From S34-282 sp034422075 (lineage in GTDB: Bacteria > Chloroflexota > Dehalococcoidia > Lucifugimonadales > Australimonadaceae), in assembly GCA_034422075.1 (NCBI GenBank), contig DAOUJX010000060.1, positions 1 to 64,000 on the forward strand: a stretch of 64,000 bases of DNA, written 5' to 3'. The notes beneath the pieces were generated by a model. The model saw nothing but the letters and a program-made list of their open reading frames with translations, had not been told where the DNA came from and searched no databases. Both the position numbers and the translations under genes were made by a program. Shown piece by piece: positions 18,622 through 27,029 of this stretch; position 1 is the first letter of the stretch, and the number at the start of each line of letters is the position of its first letter.

Positions 18622-19554
18622 ATGACAGCTTCGCCCTCCCCTCGAATCGCCGTGCTGGGCGCGGTAAACATGGACCTCGTCGTCTCGCTGGCGCGGCTGC
18701 CGGAGAGCGGTGAGACGCTGCTCGGCGATACGTTCGTCACCACGCCGGGCGGCAAGGGCGCCAACCAGGCCGTTGCCGCCGCCCGCATGGGCGCGCACGC
18801 GGCGTTCGCGGGACGCGTCGGCAGCGACCCCTACGGGCCCGAGCTGCGAACCGCGCTTCGCACCGAAGGCATCGACACCGCCTTGCTCTTCACCGACCGT
18901 GGCGCTGCATCAGGCGTCGCTCTCATCACCGTGGCCACGGGCGGTGCAAACACCATCATCGCCGTGCCCGGTGCCAACGAGCGATGCGATGCGTCTGACG
19001 TCGAGCGCCTTCGGCCCGCCCTAGCCGAGTCGGACATGTTGTTGCTGCAACTCGAGCTGCCGACGGCGACGAGCCTCGCCGCTGCACGCGTCGCGCGCGA
19101 GATGGGGGTGCCGGTGCTGCTTGACCCCGCGCCCGTACGTCCGCTCCCGCCGGAGGCGTACACGCTCGCCGACGTGATGACGCCCAACGAGACGGAGGCG
19201 TCCAGCCTGCTCGGTACCGAGGTGCACGACTCCGACTCAGGCGTCGCGGCAGCAGCGGCGCTGGTCGAGCGCGGCGTGCCAACGGCCATCGTCACGCTCG
19301 GAGAGCAGGGCGCGGCGTATGCGACGCTAGGCGGCGATTGCGTCCACCTCCCAGCGCACGCAATCGAGGCGGTGGACAGCGTAGCATCGGGCGACGCGTT
19401 TGCGGGTGCGCTCGCCGTTGCCCTCGCGGAAGGCCGTCCGCTGGATGAGGCGATGCGCTGGGGCATGGCCGCCGGCGCCCTCTGCGCCACCGTCCCCGGC
19501 GCTCAGGCCGCGATGCCGCGCAGGGATGCGGTGCTGCAACTCGTGGAAGGCTAG
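18622..19554 (+). CDS. rbsK: Ribokinase family sugar kinase
   Basis: A PfkB-family kinase of 310 residues. AVLGAVNMDLVVSLARLPESG, TTPGGKGANQAVAAARMG and the C-terminal anion-hole motif in DSVASGDAFAGALAVAL are ribokinase hallmarks; LDPAPVRPLP and MTPNETEASSLLG also match. It phosphorylates ribose or a related sugar. No ribose transporter lies next to it; it is divergent from the MFS gene. Confidence 0.88.
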   Translation: MTASPSPRIAVLGAVNMDLVVSLARLPESGETLLGDTFVTTPGGKGANQAVAAARMGAHAAFAGRVGSDPYGPELRTALRTEGIDTALLFTDRGAASGVALITVATGGANTIIAVPGANERCDASDVERLRPALAESDMLLLQLELPTATSLAAARVAREMGVPVLLDPAPVRPLPPEAYTLADVMTPNETEASSLLGTEVHDSDSGVAAAAALVERGVPTAIVTLGEQGAAYATLGGDCVHLPAHAIEAVDSVASGDAFAGALAVALAEGRPLDEAMRWGMAAGALCATVPGAQAAMPRRDAVLQLVEG

Positions 19555-19612
19555 GAACCGTGCGTACCTTGTACCGCGCACAAAGGCTGCGGTAGGCTGC
19601 GCCGAGAGCACC

Positions 19613-20248
19613 GTGACGAACGCCGCGCCCCAAACCCTTGCGCCAGGCATCGTTGCGCTCGACGGCGAGCGTTTCGAGGTGGCACTGGACGCACACAAGG
19701 GTTTGCTCGATCGCCCTGCGGGACCCGGCGGGCTCACGCTCACCACGCACCGCGCAATTCGCCCCAGTTCGAGCGGGCAGCGCACCATCGTCATGGCGCT
19801 TTCCCTCCACGACGTCGGTAGCGCCGAACTGATCGAGCGCTCCGACCTCGCCAAAGGTCTGGCGCAGGCCGGGGCGCTTTTCGCCGCTGCCGCAGTGCTC
19901 GGCGGCCTTTCGTGGCTGGTGTTCGAGGCGGCGCTCTTTACCGTGCCCCTCGCGGGCATCCCCATCTTCATGGCAATCTTCATCCTCTCCGAGCACCTGC
20001 TGGGGGGGTCGAAGAGCGAGCTGCTGCTTTACACGGCGGGTGCGGTCCTGCGTCAACCATTGTTGAGCGGCACGGCGCGGCGCGACGCCCCCGCCATGCT
20101 CCACCGGCTGTTCTCCCTGAAGCACGGCATCGAGCCGGAAGAGCCGCCCGCGGCGACGCCTGTGGCCGTCCTGCGCGATACGCCGGTTGCGACGGCGCCC
20201 TTCGGCTGGACGCCCGTCCCACCGCTAGAGCGCACGCTGCCGGCCTAG
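19613..20248 (+). CDS. Membrane protein with N-terminal bacterial PH-like region
   Basis: 211 residues from GTG 19613. The first about 85 residues (ALDGERFEVALDAHKG, GLTLTTHRAI) resemble the short strands of a membrane-associated PH-like domain. Two hydrophobic segments follow (about 90-130), then a Pro-rich cytoplasmic tail. Function unknown. Its last 24 bases overlap, tail to tail, the end of the MFS exporter gene on the other strand. Confidence 0.55.
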   Translation: MTNAAPQTLAPGIVALDGERFEVALDAHKGLLDRPAGPGGLTLTTHRAIRPSSSGQRTIVMALSLHDVGSAELIERSDLAKGLAQAGALFAAAAVLGGLSWLVFEAALFTVPLAGIPIFMAIFILSEHLLGGSKSELLLYTAGAVLRQPLLSGTARRDAPAMLHRLFSLKHGIEPEEPPAATPVAVLRDTPVATAPFGWTPVPPLERTLPA

Positions 20249-21727
20249 CATCCGTCCCCGCAGCACAGCTGAGGGCAGGAGCGCGGCGAGCAGCAGCCCC
20301 AGCGATATTCGGAAGAAGTCCTGGAAGAGCGCGATGCTAGCGTGGGAGATCTCCGACTGGTAGACGTCGAGCCGCGCCTCGTAGTCCGATGCACTGAGGT
20401 CGGTCGAGGGCAGCGGCAGGTGCAGGCCGGCCGTCGCCTCCTCGAATTCACCGACTCCCCACGCTGCCAGCGTCGCCATGCCGAACGTCATCCCCACCAT
20501 GCGCGCCGCCATCACCAGCGAGGCCGACGTCGCCTGGTACTCCGCCGTCGCCGCGTCCATCGCCGTCACGAAGACGGGCGCTATCACCAGCCCGAAGCCT
20601 AGGCCCGCCGTCGCCAGGTGCAGCGTCATGACGGGGTCGGCGATATCGGCCGTCCACCCGCTCATCAAGAAGACGCCGGCGGCGGCGACCATCAACCCCA
20701 CAATCGTGACCGGCCGCTCGCCGATGCGGGAGGCGAGATAGCCGCCGGCGAGCGCCCCTATCGGCATCGCGCCCGTCATCCGCATCAGCTGCAGGCCGCC
20801 CTCAAGCGGAGTACGGCCCAGCGCCGTGTTCGCCATCAGCGGCACGGTCACCATTGCCATGATGAGCGACGCGCCGACCAAGAACTTCACCAGCAGAGCG
20901 GCCAGCGCCTGTCGCGAGCGGAAGAACGACGGCGGCAGCATGGGCTGCATGGCGCGCCGCTCCACCAGCACGAGCGCACCTGCAATCAGCGCCCCCACGC
21001 CCAAGAGCGCGAACGGCAGCGGTGAAGAAGCGTCGAACACCGACTCCTGCGCCGTCGCGTAGACCAGCAGCGTCAAACCGGCGACGAGCAGTGCGCCCCC
21101 AGCGTAGTCCATGCGCGCGCCGGACACCCGCGCAGACGAAAAGCCGCGCAGCGCCCAGATGAGTAGGACCGCCTGCGGCACGTCGAGCCAGAAGACCCAG
21201 CGCCAGCCGAGCAACTCTGTTATCACGCCGCCGTAGAGTGGGCCGAGCACCATGCCCGCCTCCGCGCACGCGCCGATAACGCCGACGGCGATGGCCCGTC
21301 GCGTGCCCGGGAACGCCTGGACGGCCATCGCCATGCCCACGGGGATGGTCGCGCCGCCGCCGAGCGCCTGCACGACGCGCGCCCCAATCAGCCACGACAG
21401 GTCCGGCGCGAGCGCAGCCGCCAGCGAGCCTGCGCCAAAGATGAGCAGCGATATGCGGAAGAGCCGCGCGTGACCGTGGATGTCCGCCAGCCGCGCCGTG
21501 AGCGGTATGGCCGCCGTAAAGCCCAGCAGATATGCCGTAATGATCCACGCGGCGCGGTCCAGCTCGGTCGGAGCAACTTTCAGGCCGACCATCACCTCCG
21601 GCAGTACCGTGACGACGACCGTCTGGTCGAGCGCCGCCGTCAGCACCGCCCCGCTGACGATGGCCAGCGGCGTCCACGCGCGCAGCGTGTCGCGTAGGGT
21701 GGGTGTAGCGCTCGGGACGCCGCCCAT
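20225..21727 (-). CDS. DHA2-type (14-helix) MFS exporter, P55/EmrB-like
   Basis: 500 residues with about 14 hydrophobic segments. The start region ALDQTVVVTVLPEVMVGL and the motif-A segment TARLADIHGHARLF are typical of the EmrB/QacA/P55 drug:H+ antiporter branch; the motif-C-like VIGACAEAGMVLGPLYGG follows. It starts 6 bases after the LppX/LprG-like lipoprotein gene on the same strand. That pairing mirrors the mycobacterial LprG-P55 lipid export operon, so lipid or amphipathic compound export is a reasonable inference. Confidence 0.85.
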   Translation of the reverse strand: MGGVPSATPTLRDTLRAWTPLAIVSGAVLTAALDQTVVVTVLPEVMVGLKVAPTELDRAAWIITAYLLGFTAAIPLTARLADIHGHARLFRISLLIFGAGSLAAALAPDLSWLIGARVVQALGGGATIPVGMAMAVQAFPGTRRAIAVGVIGACAEAGMVLGPLYGGVITELLGWRWVFWLDVPQAVLLIWALRGFSSARVSGARMDYAGGALLVAGLTLLVYATAQESVFDASSPLPFALLGVGALIAGALVLVERRAMQPMLPPSFFRSRQALAALLVKFLVGASLIMAMVTVPLMANTALGRTPLEGGLQLMRMTGAMPIGALAGGYLASRIGERPVTIVGLMVAAAGVFLMSGWTADIADPVMTLHLATAGLGFGLVIAPVFVTAMDAATAEYQATSASLVMAARMVGMTFGMATLAAWGVGEFEEATAGLHLPLPSTDLSASDYEARLDVYQSEISHASIALFQDFFRISLGLLLAALLPSAVLRGRMLGRQRAL

Positions 21728-21733
21728 CGGTTG

Positions 21734-22435
21734 CTACTCCAACGGTTGCGCTTGGTCGAACGCCGTAAAGGTCAGGATGCGCACGACCGGCGAGGGATCG
21801 TTGGTCAGCACGCTCCCCTCGATGCGCACGCGGCGCACGAGGCTATCGCTGCCCACCCAGACCTCGATGCGGGGCGTCAACGCCGCATCCGCGCCCCGGA
21901 TGAGCGGCTGTATCGCCTCGCCCCCGACGCTACCTGCGATGCCGCGGGAGGCGACGCCGTCGAGCGCGTGTGTATCGGTATATGCCGGCTCCTGAAGCGC
22001 GAGCAGGATGCCGCCAAGCGTGTCTCCCAGGTCGTGCAGGTTGAAGGGCAACTCGCTCGCCGCTACGGGCAATAGTACGCCGGAGAGCGGGTCGGTCATC
22101 GCCGCGTCGTCGCCATCGACGCGGATCTCCATTTCGATGAAGGCGTTGATCGCGCTGACCCTCGCCTCCACCTGCACCGAAGCACGGTCGGGGAGATGGA
22201 CGCTGCCTTCCGCTTGCTGCAGCTCGATGCCTGCAAAGAGCGGCGTATGCCCCTCCTCGTGCGTTAGCGTGAACTCGACGGAGGTGAGCTCGCTCATACG
22301 CGCCGCCGCGTCGGCAAGACGCTCCGACGGCGGCTGCTCCGCTGATTCTGTGGCGCTATCCTCTCCGCACGCCGCCGCAACGGCCGCGAGCACCAGAAGC
22401 AGCGGGGCGGCGGTGAGCGCCTGGACCATTCGCAT
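21734..22435 (-). CDS. LppX/LprG/LprF-family lipoprotein
   Basis: 233 residues with a lipoprotein signal peptide and lipobox VAAAC (Cys about 23). The mature part repeats the LppX_LprAFG pattern: a helix with SERLADAAARMSELTSVEFTLTHE, strand-rich lipid-pocket segments and RIEVWVGSDSLVRRVRIEG towards the C-terminus. Family members carry lipids across the periplasm-like space. It is the first gene of a unit with the 14-helix MFS exporter. Confidence 0.75.
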   Translation of the reverse strand: MRMVQALTAAPLLLVLAAVAAACGEDSATESAEQPPSERLADAAARMSELTSVEFTLTHEEGHTPLFAGIELQQAEGSVHLPDRASVQVEARVSAINAFIEMEIRVDGDDAAMTDPLSGVLLPVAASELPFNLHDLGDTLGGILLALQEPAYTDTHALDGVASRGIAGSVGGEAIQPLIRGADAALTPRIEVWVGSDSLVRRVRIEGSVLTNDPSPVVRILTFTAFDQAQPLE

Positions 22436-22832
22436 CGCGCGGCAACCCTACCAACGCTCCCCCCGCACCACAAGGCGGCTAGGCGGCGTTGGACGTGCGG
22501 GTCCTATGCCAGGACCGTGCGGTAGGCGCGAAGCAGACCCTGCATCCGGCACGCACCTCGGCGGCGCCCCACTCGCAGTCGGTTGCGCACAGCGACGCTA
22601 CAGGGAGTGCGGAGGCGAAGTGCGCCGCCGCGCCCCTATGGGCAGAGGGCCAGTGGGTCGCTCAGCAGGCGCTCTACGTGCGCCTGCTCGGGCGCTAGCG
22701 GCCTTCGCAGAGAAAAGCTCTCTTGATCCAAGAATCCCGCTGCTGTTGCAAGACGCCGGGGGGGGGGGGGAATTGCCCTCAGGTGCGCTGTCTATGGGCG
22801 GCGGAGTCGGCCGTCGAGTTCAGGCTTATGGG
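22436..22832. other. 397-base region without a convincing gene, containing a G13 run
   Basis: Only short open frames without good start sites. A run of 13 G at 22758-22770 is the longest homopolymer I noticed in the window. A small hairpin GGTCC-TATGCCA-GGACC lies near 22500. This could be a decayed gene, a regulatory spacer or a hard-to-assemble stretch. Confidence 0.5.
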
Positions 22833-23057
22833 CTAGTACGTGAAGAAGTAGACATACCATGTGGCGACCTCAGGGCCGTCACCACCCTCACCCGATTCGC
22901 ACCCATGTCTCGTGGCCGCTCGATTCTCGGCCCCTTGCGCCGCCGTCTTGGTGGAGTGCAGGCTTATGACCTGCCAGTCCTGCAACGTTGGGTGCTGGCT
23001 CTCCCAGTACCTCCTCCGCGCTTCCATGTCCGTAGTGATTCCAACTCGACATGCCAT
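22833..23057 (-). CDS. Small conserved-looking protein of unknown function
   Basis: 74 residues, ATG start preceded by AAGGGGGTACGCCAA. The N-terminus CRVGITTDMEARRRYWESQH, a middle with HSTKTAAQGAEN, and the C-terminus TWYVYFFTY have the look of a conserved small protein: aromatic-rich ends, no low-complexity bias, unlike the surrounding non-coding frames. From memory it resembles a group of uncharacterised 70-80 residue proteins ending in WYVY-x-F-x-Y. No function can be given. Confidence 0.6.
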   Translation of the reverse strand: MACRVGITTDMEARRRYWESQHPTLQDWQVISLHSTKTAAQGAENRAATRHGCESGEGGDGPEVATWYVYFFTY

Positions 23058-23202
23058 TTGGCGTACCCCCTTACGGGTTGCGGGCCGCCCGCATTGCGGG
23101 CCCGCCTTGGATGGGCTTAGTGCAGGCTACTACCTTGGCAGTCGTTCCAACAAGGAATGGCCATTAGCGGGTGGGTAAAGGGGCTTGCACAAACCCATTC
23201 GG

Positions 23203-23223
23203 GTTCCGGCTTTCGCGGGAATG
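23203..23223. repeat. Dispersed palindromic repeat, copy 2
   Basis: TTCCGGC-TTTC-GCGGGAA followed by TGACGAAGG: an imperfect version of the palindrome at 7730-7749. The reverse strand reads as the familiar pseudo-peptide VIPAKAGTRMG. Confidence 0.6.
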
Positions 23224-23334
23224 ACGAAGGAACACGCCCGGGTGACCAAGAGGCAGGCCATGCGGGGTGCTGCACGATTGCGTTCACGGGCGCGGCGAGG
23301 ATGCGGCGGCAGCGCTCTGGGGCGCCGGAGAGCG

Positions 23335-23760
23335 CTAGTCGAGGCTGAGCCCCTCGGCGCCCTTGGCAAGGCGGTCGGCGTGCGTGCGTTCCGCGCGCGC
23401 CAGCGTCTCGAACCACACCGCCAGCTCGTCGAAGCCCTCGTCGCGCGCTGTCTTGGCAAAGCCGGGGTACAACTCCGTGTACTCGTACGTCTCGCCCTCG
23501 ATGGCCGACTTGAGGTTGGCCTCGGTGGTGCCGATCGGCCCGCCCGTGACCGGATCACCGGTCTCCCTCAGGAAGTCAAGGTGCCCAAAGGCGTGGTCCG
23601 TATCGGCCTCAGAGAGGTCGCGGAAGAGGGCGCCGATCTCCGGGTGGCCCTCGATGTCCGCGCGGCGCGCGAAGTAGAGGTATCGGCGGTTGGCCTCCGC
23701 CTCGCGCGCAAAGGCGCTCTTCAGGTTCTCGAAGCTCTGCGTCCCTTCTAGGCTTGCCAT
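23335..23760 (-). CDS. Rubrerythrin-like ferritin-fold protein lacking rubredoxin
   Basis: 141 residues forming a four-helix diiron protein. Ligand motifs are seen in AFAREAEANRRYLYFARRAD (E-x6-Y), RDLSEADTDHAFGH (E-x2-D/H), and the second pair ETYEYTELYPGFA and LARAERTHADRL. There is no C-terminal CxxC rubredoxin domain, so it is the short form. Rubrerythrins reduce peroxide in low-oxygen cells. A good promoter lies 110 bases upstream. Confidence 0.88.
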   Translation of the reverse strand: MASLEGTQSFENLKSAFAREAEANRRYLYFARRADIEGHPEIGALFRDLSEADTDHAFGHLDFLRETGDPVTGGPIGTTEANLKSAIEGETYEYTELYPGFAKTARDEGFDELAVWFETLARAERTHADRLAKGAEGLSLD

Positions 23761-23869
23761 CTCTCTGCCCTCTTTGGTCGCGATTGCGGAACATCCCCTA
23801 CGCTGCCGCGACCGGCGCCGCGGCGCTCCGCGTCGGCGATGGGGTCATTGCGGGGAATCGTACCGCGTG

Positions 23870-23898
23870 AAGATAGGCGCAGCCGCGAATGGTGTCAA
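23870..23898 (-). promoter_or_regulatory. Sigma-70-type promoter for the rubrerythrin gene
   Basis: Read on the minus strand: TTGACA (23898-23893), a 17-base spacer, TATCTT (23875-23870). This is a full -35 consensus with optimal spacing, about 110 bases before the rubrerythrin start. Confidence 0.6.
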
Positions 23899-23929
23899 TC
23901 GCGCGTGTATCGGCGCGCTTTGGGGCGCG

Positions 23930-24823
23930 CTAGAGTGCGGCGCGCAGCGCTTCCGCCAGCTCCGTTGCCGTCACGTAGCCCTCGAAACGGGCGGCAATAC
24001 GGGCGTCGCGGCCTAGGAGGTACACCCACGACTCGTTCGTCCAGTGGGGGATGCCGGTGAAGCCCCAGCGCTCCACCAGCGGCGAGTAGACGGCGCGCGT
24101 AAGGTCGCCCTGGATGTCGGCGGGATTGTCGTAAACCTCGACGTGGATGAAGTTGGCCTGCTCTCCGAACTCCTCGCGCACCTCCGACACGGTGTCGACC
24201 TGCGGGCCGCACGTCGGACTCGTGCAAAGGGCGGGCGTCGCGAAGACGATGAGCGACGGCTTGTCCGATATCACCGCATCGCCGATGGTCGTTGTGTAGA
24301 GTTGCGGGTCCGGCGTCGGGTCGCTGGTGAGCTCGGCGATGTCCTCGACGTCCTCCAACGTGCGGTTGTTGGCGAAGGGCGGGAGCGCGCCGACGTCGAC
24401 GACGCTACTCTCTTCCGCGACCTCGACAACAGCGCGCGCAGGCGCCACGGCATCGTCCGCCGCAACGATATCGAGTTGCCAGCGCCCCGGCTGATCGAAG
24501 GCTATGTCGCCCGAGTAGGCCCCGCGCACGCCGAAGGGCCACCCGTGGAACGTCGTCTCGGCGGTGACCGTCTTGCCGTCGCCGTCGAGGTGGGTCGCCG
24601 TGACCGTCGCGCTGGGGGCGCGCACGATGTCCTGGCCGGTCACCAGCAAGAACGAAATGCGCTGCGATCCCTCGCGCAGGACGGTGGTGGCGAAGAGCGC
24701 CTCGGCGTCGGCGATTTGGGGCGGCGGCGTTGACGTTGGGGTGGGCGGCGGCGCGGCGCACGCTCCCAGTAGCGCGGCAAGCGCGAGGAGCAGGGCAGCG
24801 GCGGTGGCGCAGCGGCCGCTCAT
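23930..24823 (-). CDS. Thioredoxin-fold lipoprotein
   Basis: 297 residues; a signal peptide with lipobox LLGACAAP (Cys about 20) is followed by a Thr/Pro linker, a beta-rich domain (about 40-150) and a C-terminal thioredoxin-like domain (about 185-297) containing FATPALCTSPTCGPQVDTV, where the two cysteines are spaced C-x4-C, as in SCO/redoxin-like proteins. It begins one base after the stop of the DipZ-like lipoprotein gene, so they form an operon. Likely an envelope redox or copper-handling protein; the exact partner is unknown. The ATG at 24823 is chosen because the signal peptide starts there. Confidence 0.75.
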   Translation of the reverse strand: MSGRCATAAALLLALAALLGACAAPPPTPTSTPPPQIADAEALFATTVLREGSQRISFLLVTGQDIVRAPSATVTATHLDGDGKTVTAETTFHGWPFGVRGAYSGDIAFDQPGRWQLDIVAADDAVAPARAVVEVAEESSVVDVGALPPFANNRTLEDVEDIAELTSDPTPDPQLYTTTIGDAVISDKPSLIVFATPALCTSPTCGPQVDTVSEVREEFGEQANFIHVEVYDNPADIQGDLTRAVYSPLVERWGFTGIPHWTNESWVYLLGRDARIAARFEGYVTATELAEALRAAL

Positions 24824-24824
24824 G

Positions 24825-26033
24825 CTACGGCCCGTCGGGGTAGGCGCCGAAGGTGAAGGCGAACAGCGCGAACTGGTCGGAGTTGCTGGAGAGCTTGAGC
24901 ACGTGGTTGCTGAACTCCGGCAGTTCGACGATGGCATACATGCGCGGCTCGTTGACGACGAAGTAGGAGCGATCGTCTTCGACGACGAGGTCGCCGCCCG
25001 CCTCCTCCTCAGTAAGCGGCCTGCCGTCAATCTCCACCTGCACCTCGTAGGAGCCGACCTCGGCAGGGTCGAACACCGCGTTCACGCTCGTAGCGAGAAA
25101 GCGCAGGATCATGTAGTCCTCGAAGTCGCTGGTCGTGCGTGCGTGGCGGATGGACTCCAGCCCGTTCTCCCACGGGCCGTGGAGGTAGAGGAACTGGTTG
25201 ATGTGGACGCCGGGGTCTTCGTAGTCGCGGACCACTTCGGCTTCGTCGTAATAGTCTTCGTGTGCGATGTAGATGCCACTGCTAGAGGCGTTGCGTAGGA
25301 AGCCCCCGTAGATTTCGCGCGTTATGCGCGCTACCGGGTCAGTCGATTGGTACGCTCGCGGGTCGAACCGTGGCGCCTCCGTATCGTTTACGGGGATGGC
25401 GGAGAGATCGCGTCCAATCTCCTCCAACAATCCCCGTATCTGCTCCTCCGTCTCCTGGTATGCGCCCTCGCCGATGTGGGAGTAACGGACCACGCCCTGA
25501 GCGTCGATCAGGTACTTGGCTGGCCACGCGCGGTTGGAGTAGGCGCGCCACGTACGGAAGTCGTTGTCCTGCGCGATGGGGTAGGTCAGCTCGAATTCCT
25601 GCGCACTGCGGACCACGTTCTCGGTCACCTTCTCGAACTCGAACTCCGGCGTATGCACGCCGATGATGACCAGCCCCTCGTCTGCGTACTTGGCGTGCCA
25701 GTCCTTGAGGTAAGGCAGGGTACGGATGCAGTTCACGCAGGTGTATGTCCAGAAGTCGATGAGCACCACCTGCCCGCGCAGTTCCTCCATGGTGAGCGGT
25801 TCGCTGTTTATCCAGTTGACGATGCCGGTGAACTCCGGCGCGATGTTGTCGACCGCACCGCCTACCTCGCGCTCGGACATGGTCAGAGTCGGAGTGGGGG
25901 TGGGGCCCGGAGTGGGCGTCGGGGTGGGCGTAGGAGTGGGGTCACTTCCGCATGCAGCGGCAAGCAGCAGCCCAAGGATGAGCAACGCAGCGATGGCGGG
26001 CAGCCCCTTCGTGATGCGCCGTTGCTCCCCCAA
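24825..26033 (-). CDS. DipZ/TlpA-like thioredoxin lipoprotein
   Basis: 402 residues. A lipobox LAAACGSD is followed by a Thr-Pro repeat linker (about residues 30-50). The redoxin domain contains DFWTYTCVNCIRTLPYLKDW, the CxxC motif characteristic of the DipZ C-terminal domain, and IAQDNDFRTWRAY and WPAKYLIDAQG downstream. A C-terminal jelly-roll-like domain (about 250-400) also occurs in DipZ. The CcdA-like membrane part is absent. The start is TTG 26033, directly after an in-frame TAA, with GGGGAGGAGAG about 9 bases upstream. Probably donates or accepts electrons for envelope disulfides. Confidence 0.82.
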   Translation of the reverse strand: MGEQRRITKGLPAIAALLILGLLLAAACGSDPTPTPTPTPTPGPTPTPTLTMSEREVGGAVDNIAPEFTGIVNWINSEPLTMEELRGQVVLIDFWTYTCVNCIRTLPYLKDWHAKYADEGLVIIGVHTPEFEFEKVTENVVRSAQEFELTYPIAQDNDFRTWRAYSNRAWPAKYLIDAQGVVRYSHIGEGAYQETEEQIRGLLEEIGRDLSAIPVNDTEAPRFDPRAYQSTDPVARITREIYGGFLRNASSSGIYIAHEDYYDEAEVVRDYEDPGVHINQFLYLHGPWENGLESIRHARTTSDFEDYMILRFLATSVNAVFDPAEVGSYEVQVEIDGRPLTEEEAGGDLVVEDDRSYFVVNEPRMYAIVELPEFSNHVLKLSSNSDQFALFAFTFGAYPDGP

Positions 26034-26100
26034 TTACGGCTCTCTCCTCCCCTGCCCGCCGGGCGGCGCAGCTACATAGATATAGTACCATTTCCTACGC

Positions 26101-27018
26101 ATGGCTTCCAATCTGTTGACTATCGAGGACCTAGCGGACGCGGAGGTCGGCGGCATCGTGGAGACGGCGCTGGCCTACCGGTCGGCGGCACTTGCCGACA
26201 AGCCGCTCGCAGGCCGCAGCGTCGCGCTGCTGTTCGAGAAGCCGTCGCTACGAACGCGCGTATCGTTCGACATCGGCGTGTACGAATTGGGCGGCCACGC
26301 GGTCTACGTCGGGCGCGACGAGGTAATGCTAAACGTGCGCGAGCCGGCGGAGGACGTGGCGCGCGTCCTCGAACGGTGGTGCGCCCTTATCGTCGCCCGC
26401 GTCGACAGCCACACCACGCTTCACCAGCTCGCCGACCCTGAGCGCGTGCCGGTCATCAACGCGCTCTCCGACGTCGAGCACCCCTGCCAGGCGCTGGCCG
26501 ACGTGACGACCATCCACCAGCACTTCGGACGGTTGGAGGGCGTGGTGGTGGCCTATGTGGGCGACGCGAACAACGTGGCGAATAGCCTTGGCCTCGCGTG
26601 CGCCGCCGCAGGCGCGGCATTCCGCATCGCGTCGCCCGAGGGCTACGGCCTCAGCGACGAGTACGAGGCGCTCATCAGCTCCCGCTACGGCGGCAAGGGC
26701 TCCGTGGAGTGCTTTACAGATCCGCGTGAGGCGGTGTGCGGCGCGGACGTCGTCTACACCGACGTGTGGACGAGCATGGGGCAGGAGGGGGAGGCGGACG
26801 AGCGCCGCCGCGTGTTCGAGGGCTTCCAGGTGAACGAGGCGTTGCTCGCCATTGCAGGCCCGCGCGCGATCTTCATGCACGACATGCCTGCGCACTATGG
26901 TGAAGAGGTGCCGGAGGGGATGCTGCTCCATCCGCAGTCGGTCGCCTTTGACCAGGCCGAGAACCGCCTGCACGCCCAGAAGGCGGTCATGCGCCACCTC
27001 TCCGCGGGCAACCTGTAG
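26101..27018 (+). CDS. argF: Ornithine carbamoyltransferase
   Basis: Condenses ornithine and carbamoyl phosphate to citrulline. FEKPSLRTRVSFDIGVYELGG holds the carbamoyl-phosphate loop, followed by NALSDVEHPCQALAD (HPCQ) and DVWTSMGQEGEADERRR. The usual ornithine-site HCLP motif is HDMPAHYGEEV, with Asp replacing Cys. 305 residues, standard length. It is divergent from the DipZ-like gene and lies 11 bases before der. A TATAGT box occurs in the intergenic DNA but no clear -35. Confidence 0.92.
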   Translation: MASNLLTIEDLADAEVGGIVETALAYRSAALADKPLAGRSVALLFEKPSLRTRVSFDIGVYELGGHAVYVGRDEVMLNVREPAEDVARVLERWCALIVARVDSHTTLHQLADPERVPVINALSDVEHPCQALADVTTIHQHFGRLEGVVVAYVGDANNVANSLGLACAAAGAAFRIASPEGYGLSDEYEALISSRYGGKGSVECFTDPREAVCGADVVYTDVWTSMGQEGEADERRRVFEGFQVNEALLAIAGPRAIFMHDMPAHYGEEVPEGMLLHPQSVAFDQAENRLHAQKAVMRHLSAGNL

Positions 27019-27029
27019 GAGCACACTCC

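Noticed and set aside
22489..22698. A 69-codon + strand open frame
   Set aside because: No ribosome binding site, no recognisable pattern; composition matches random GC-rich DNA.
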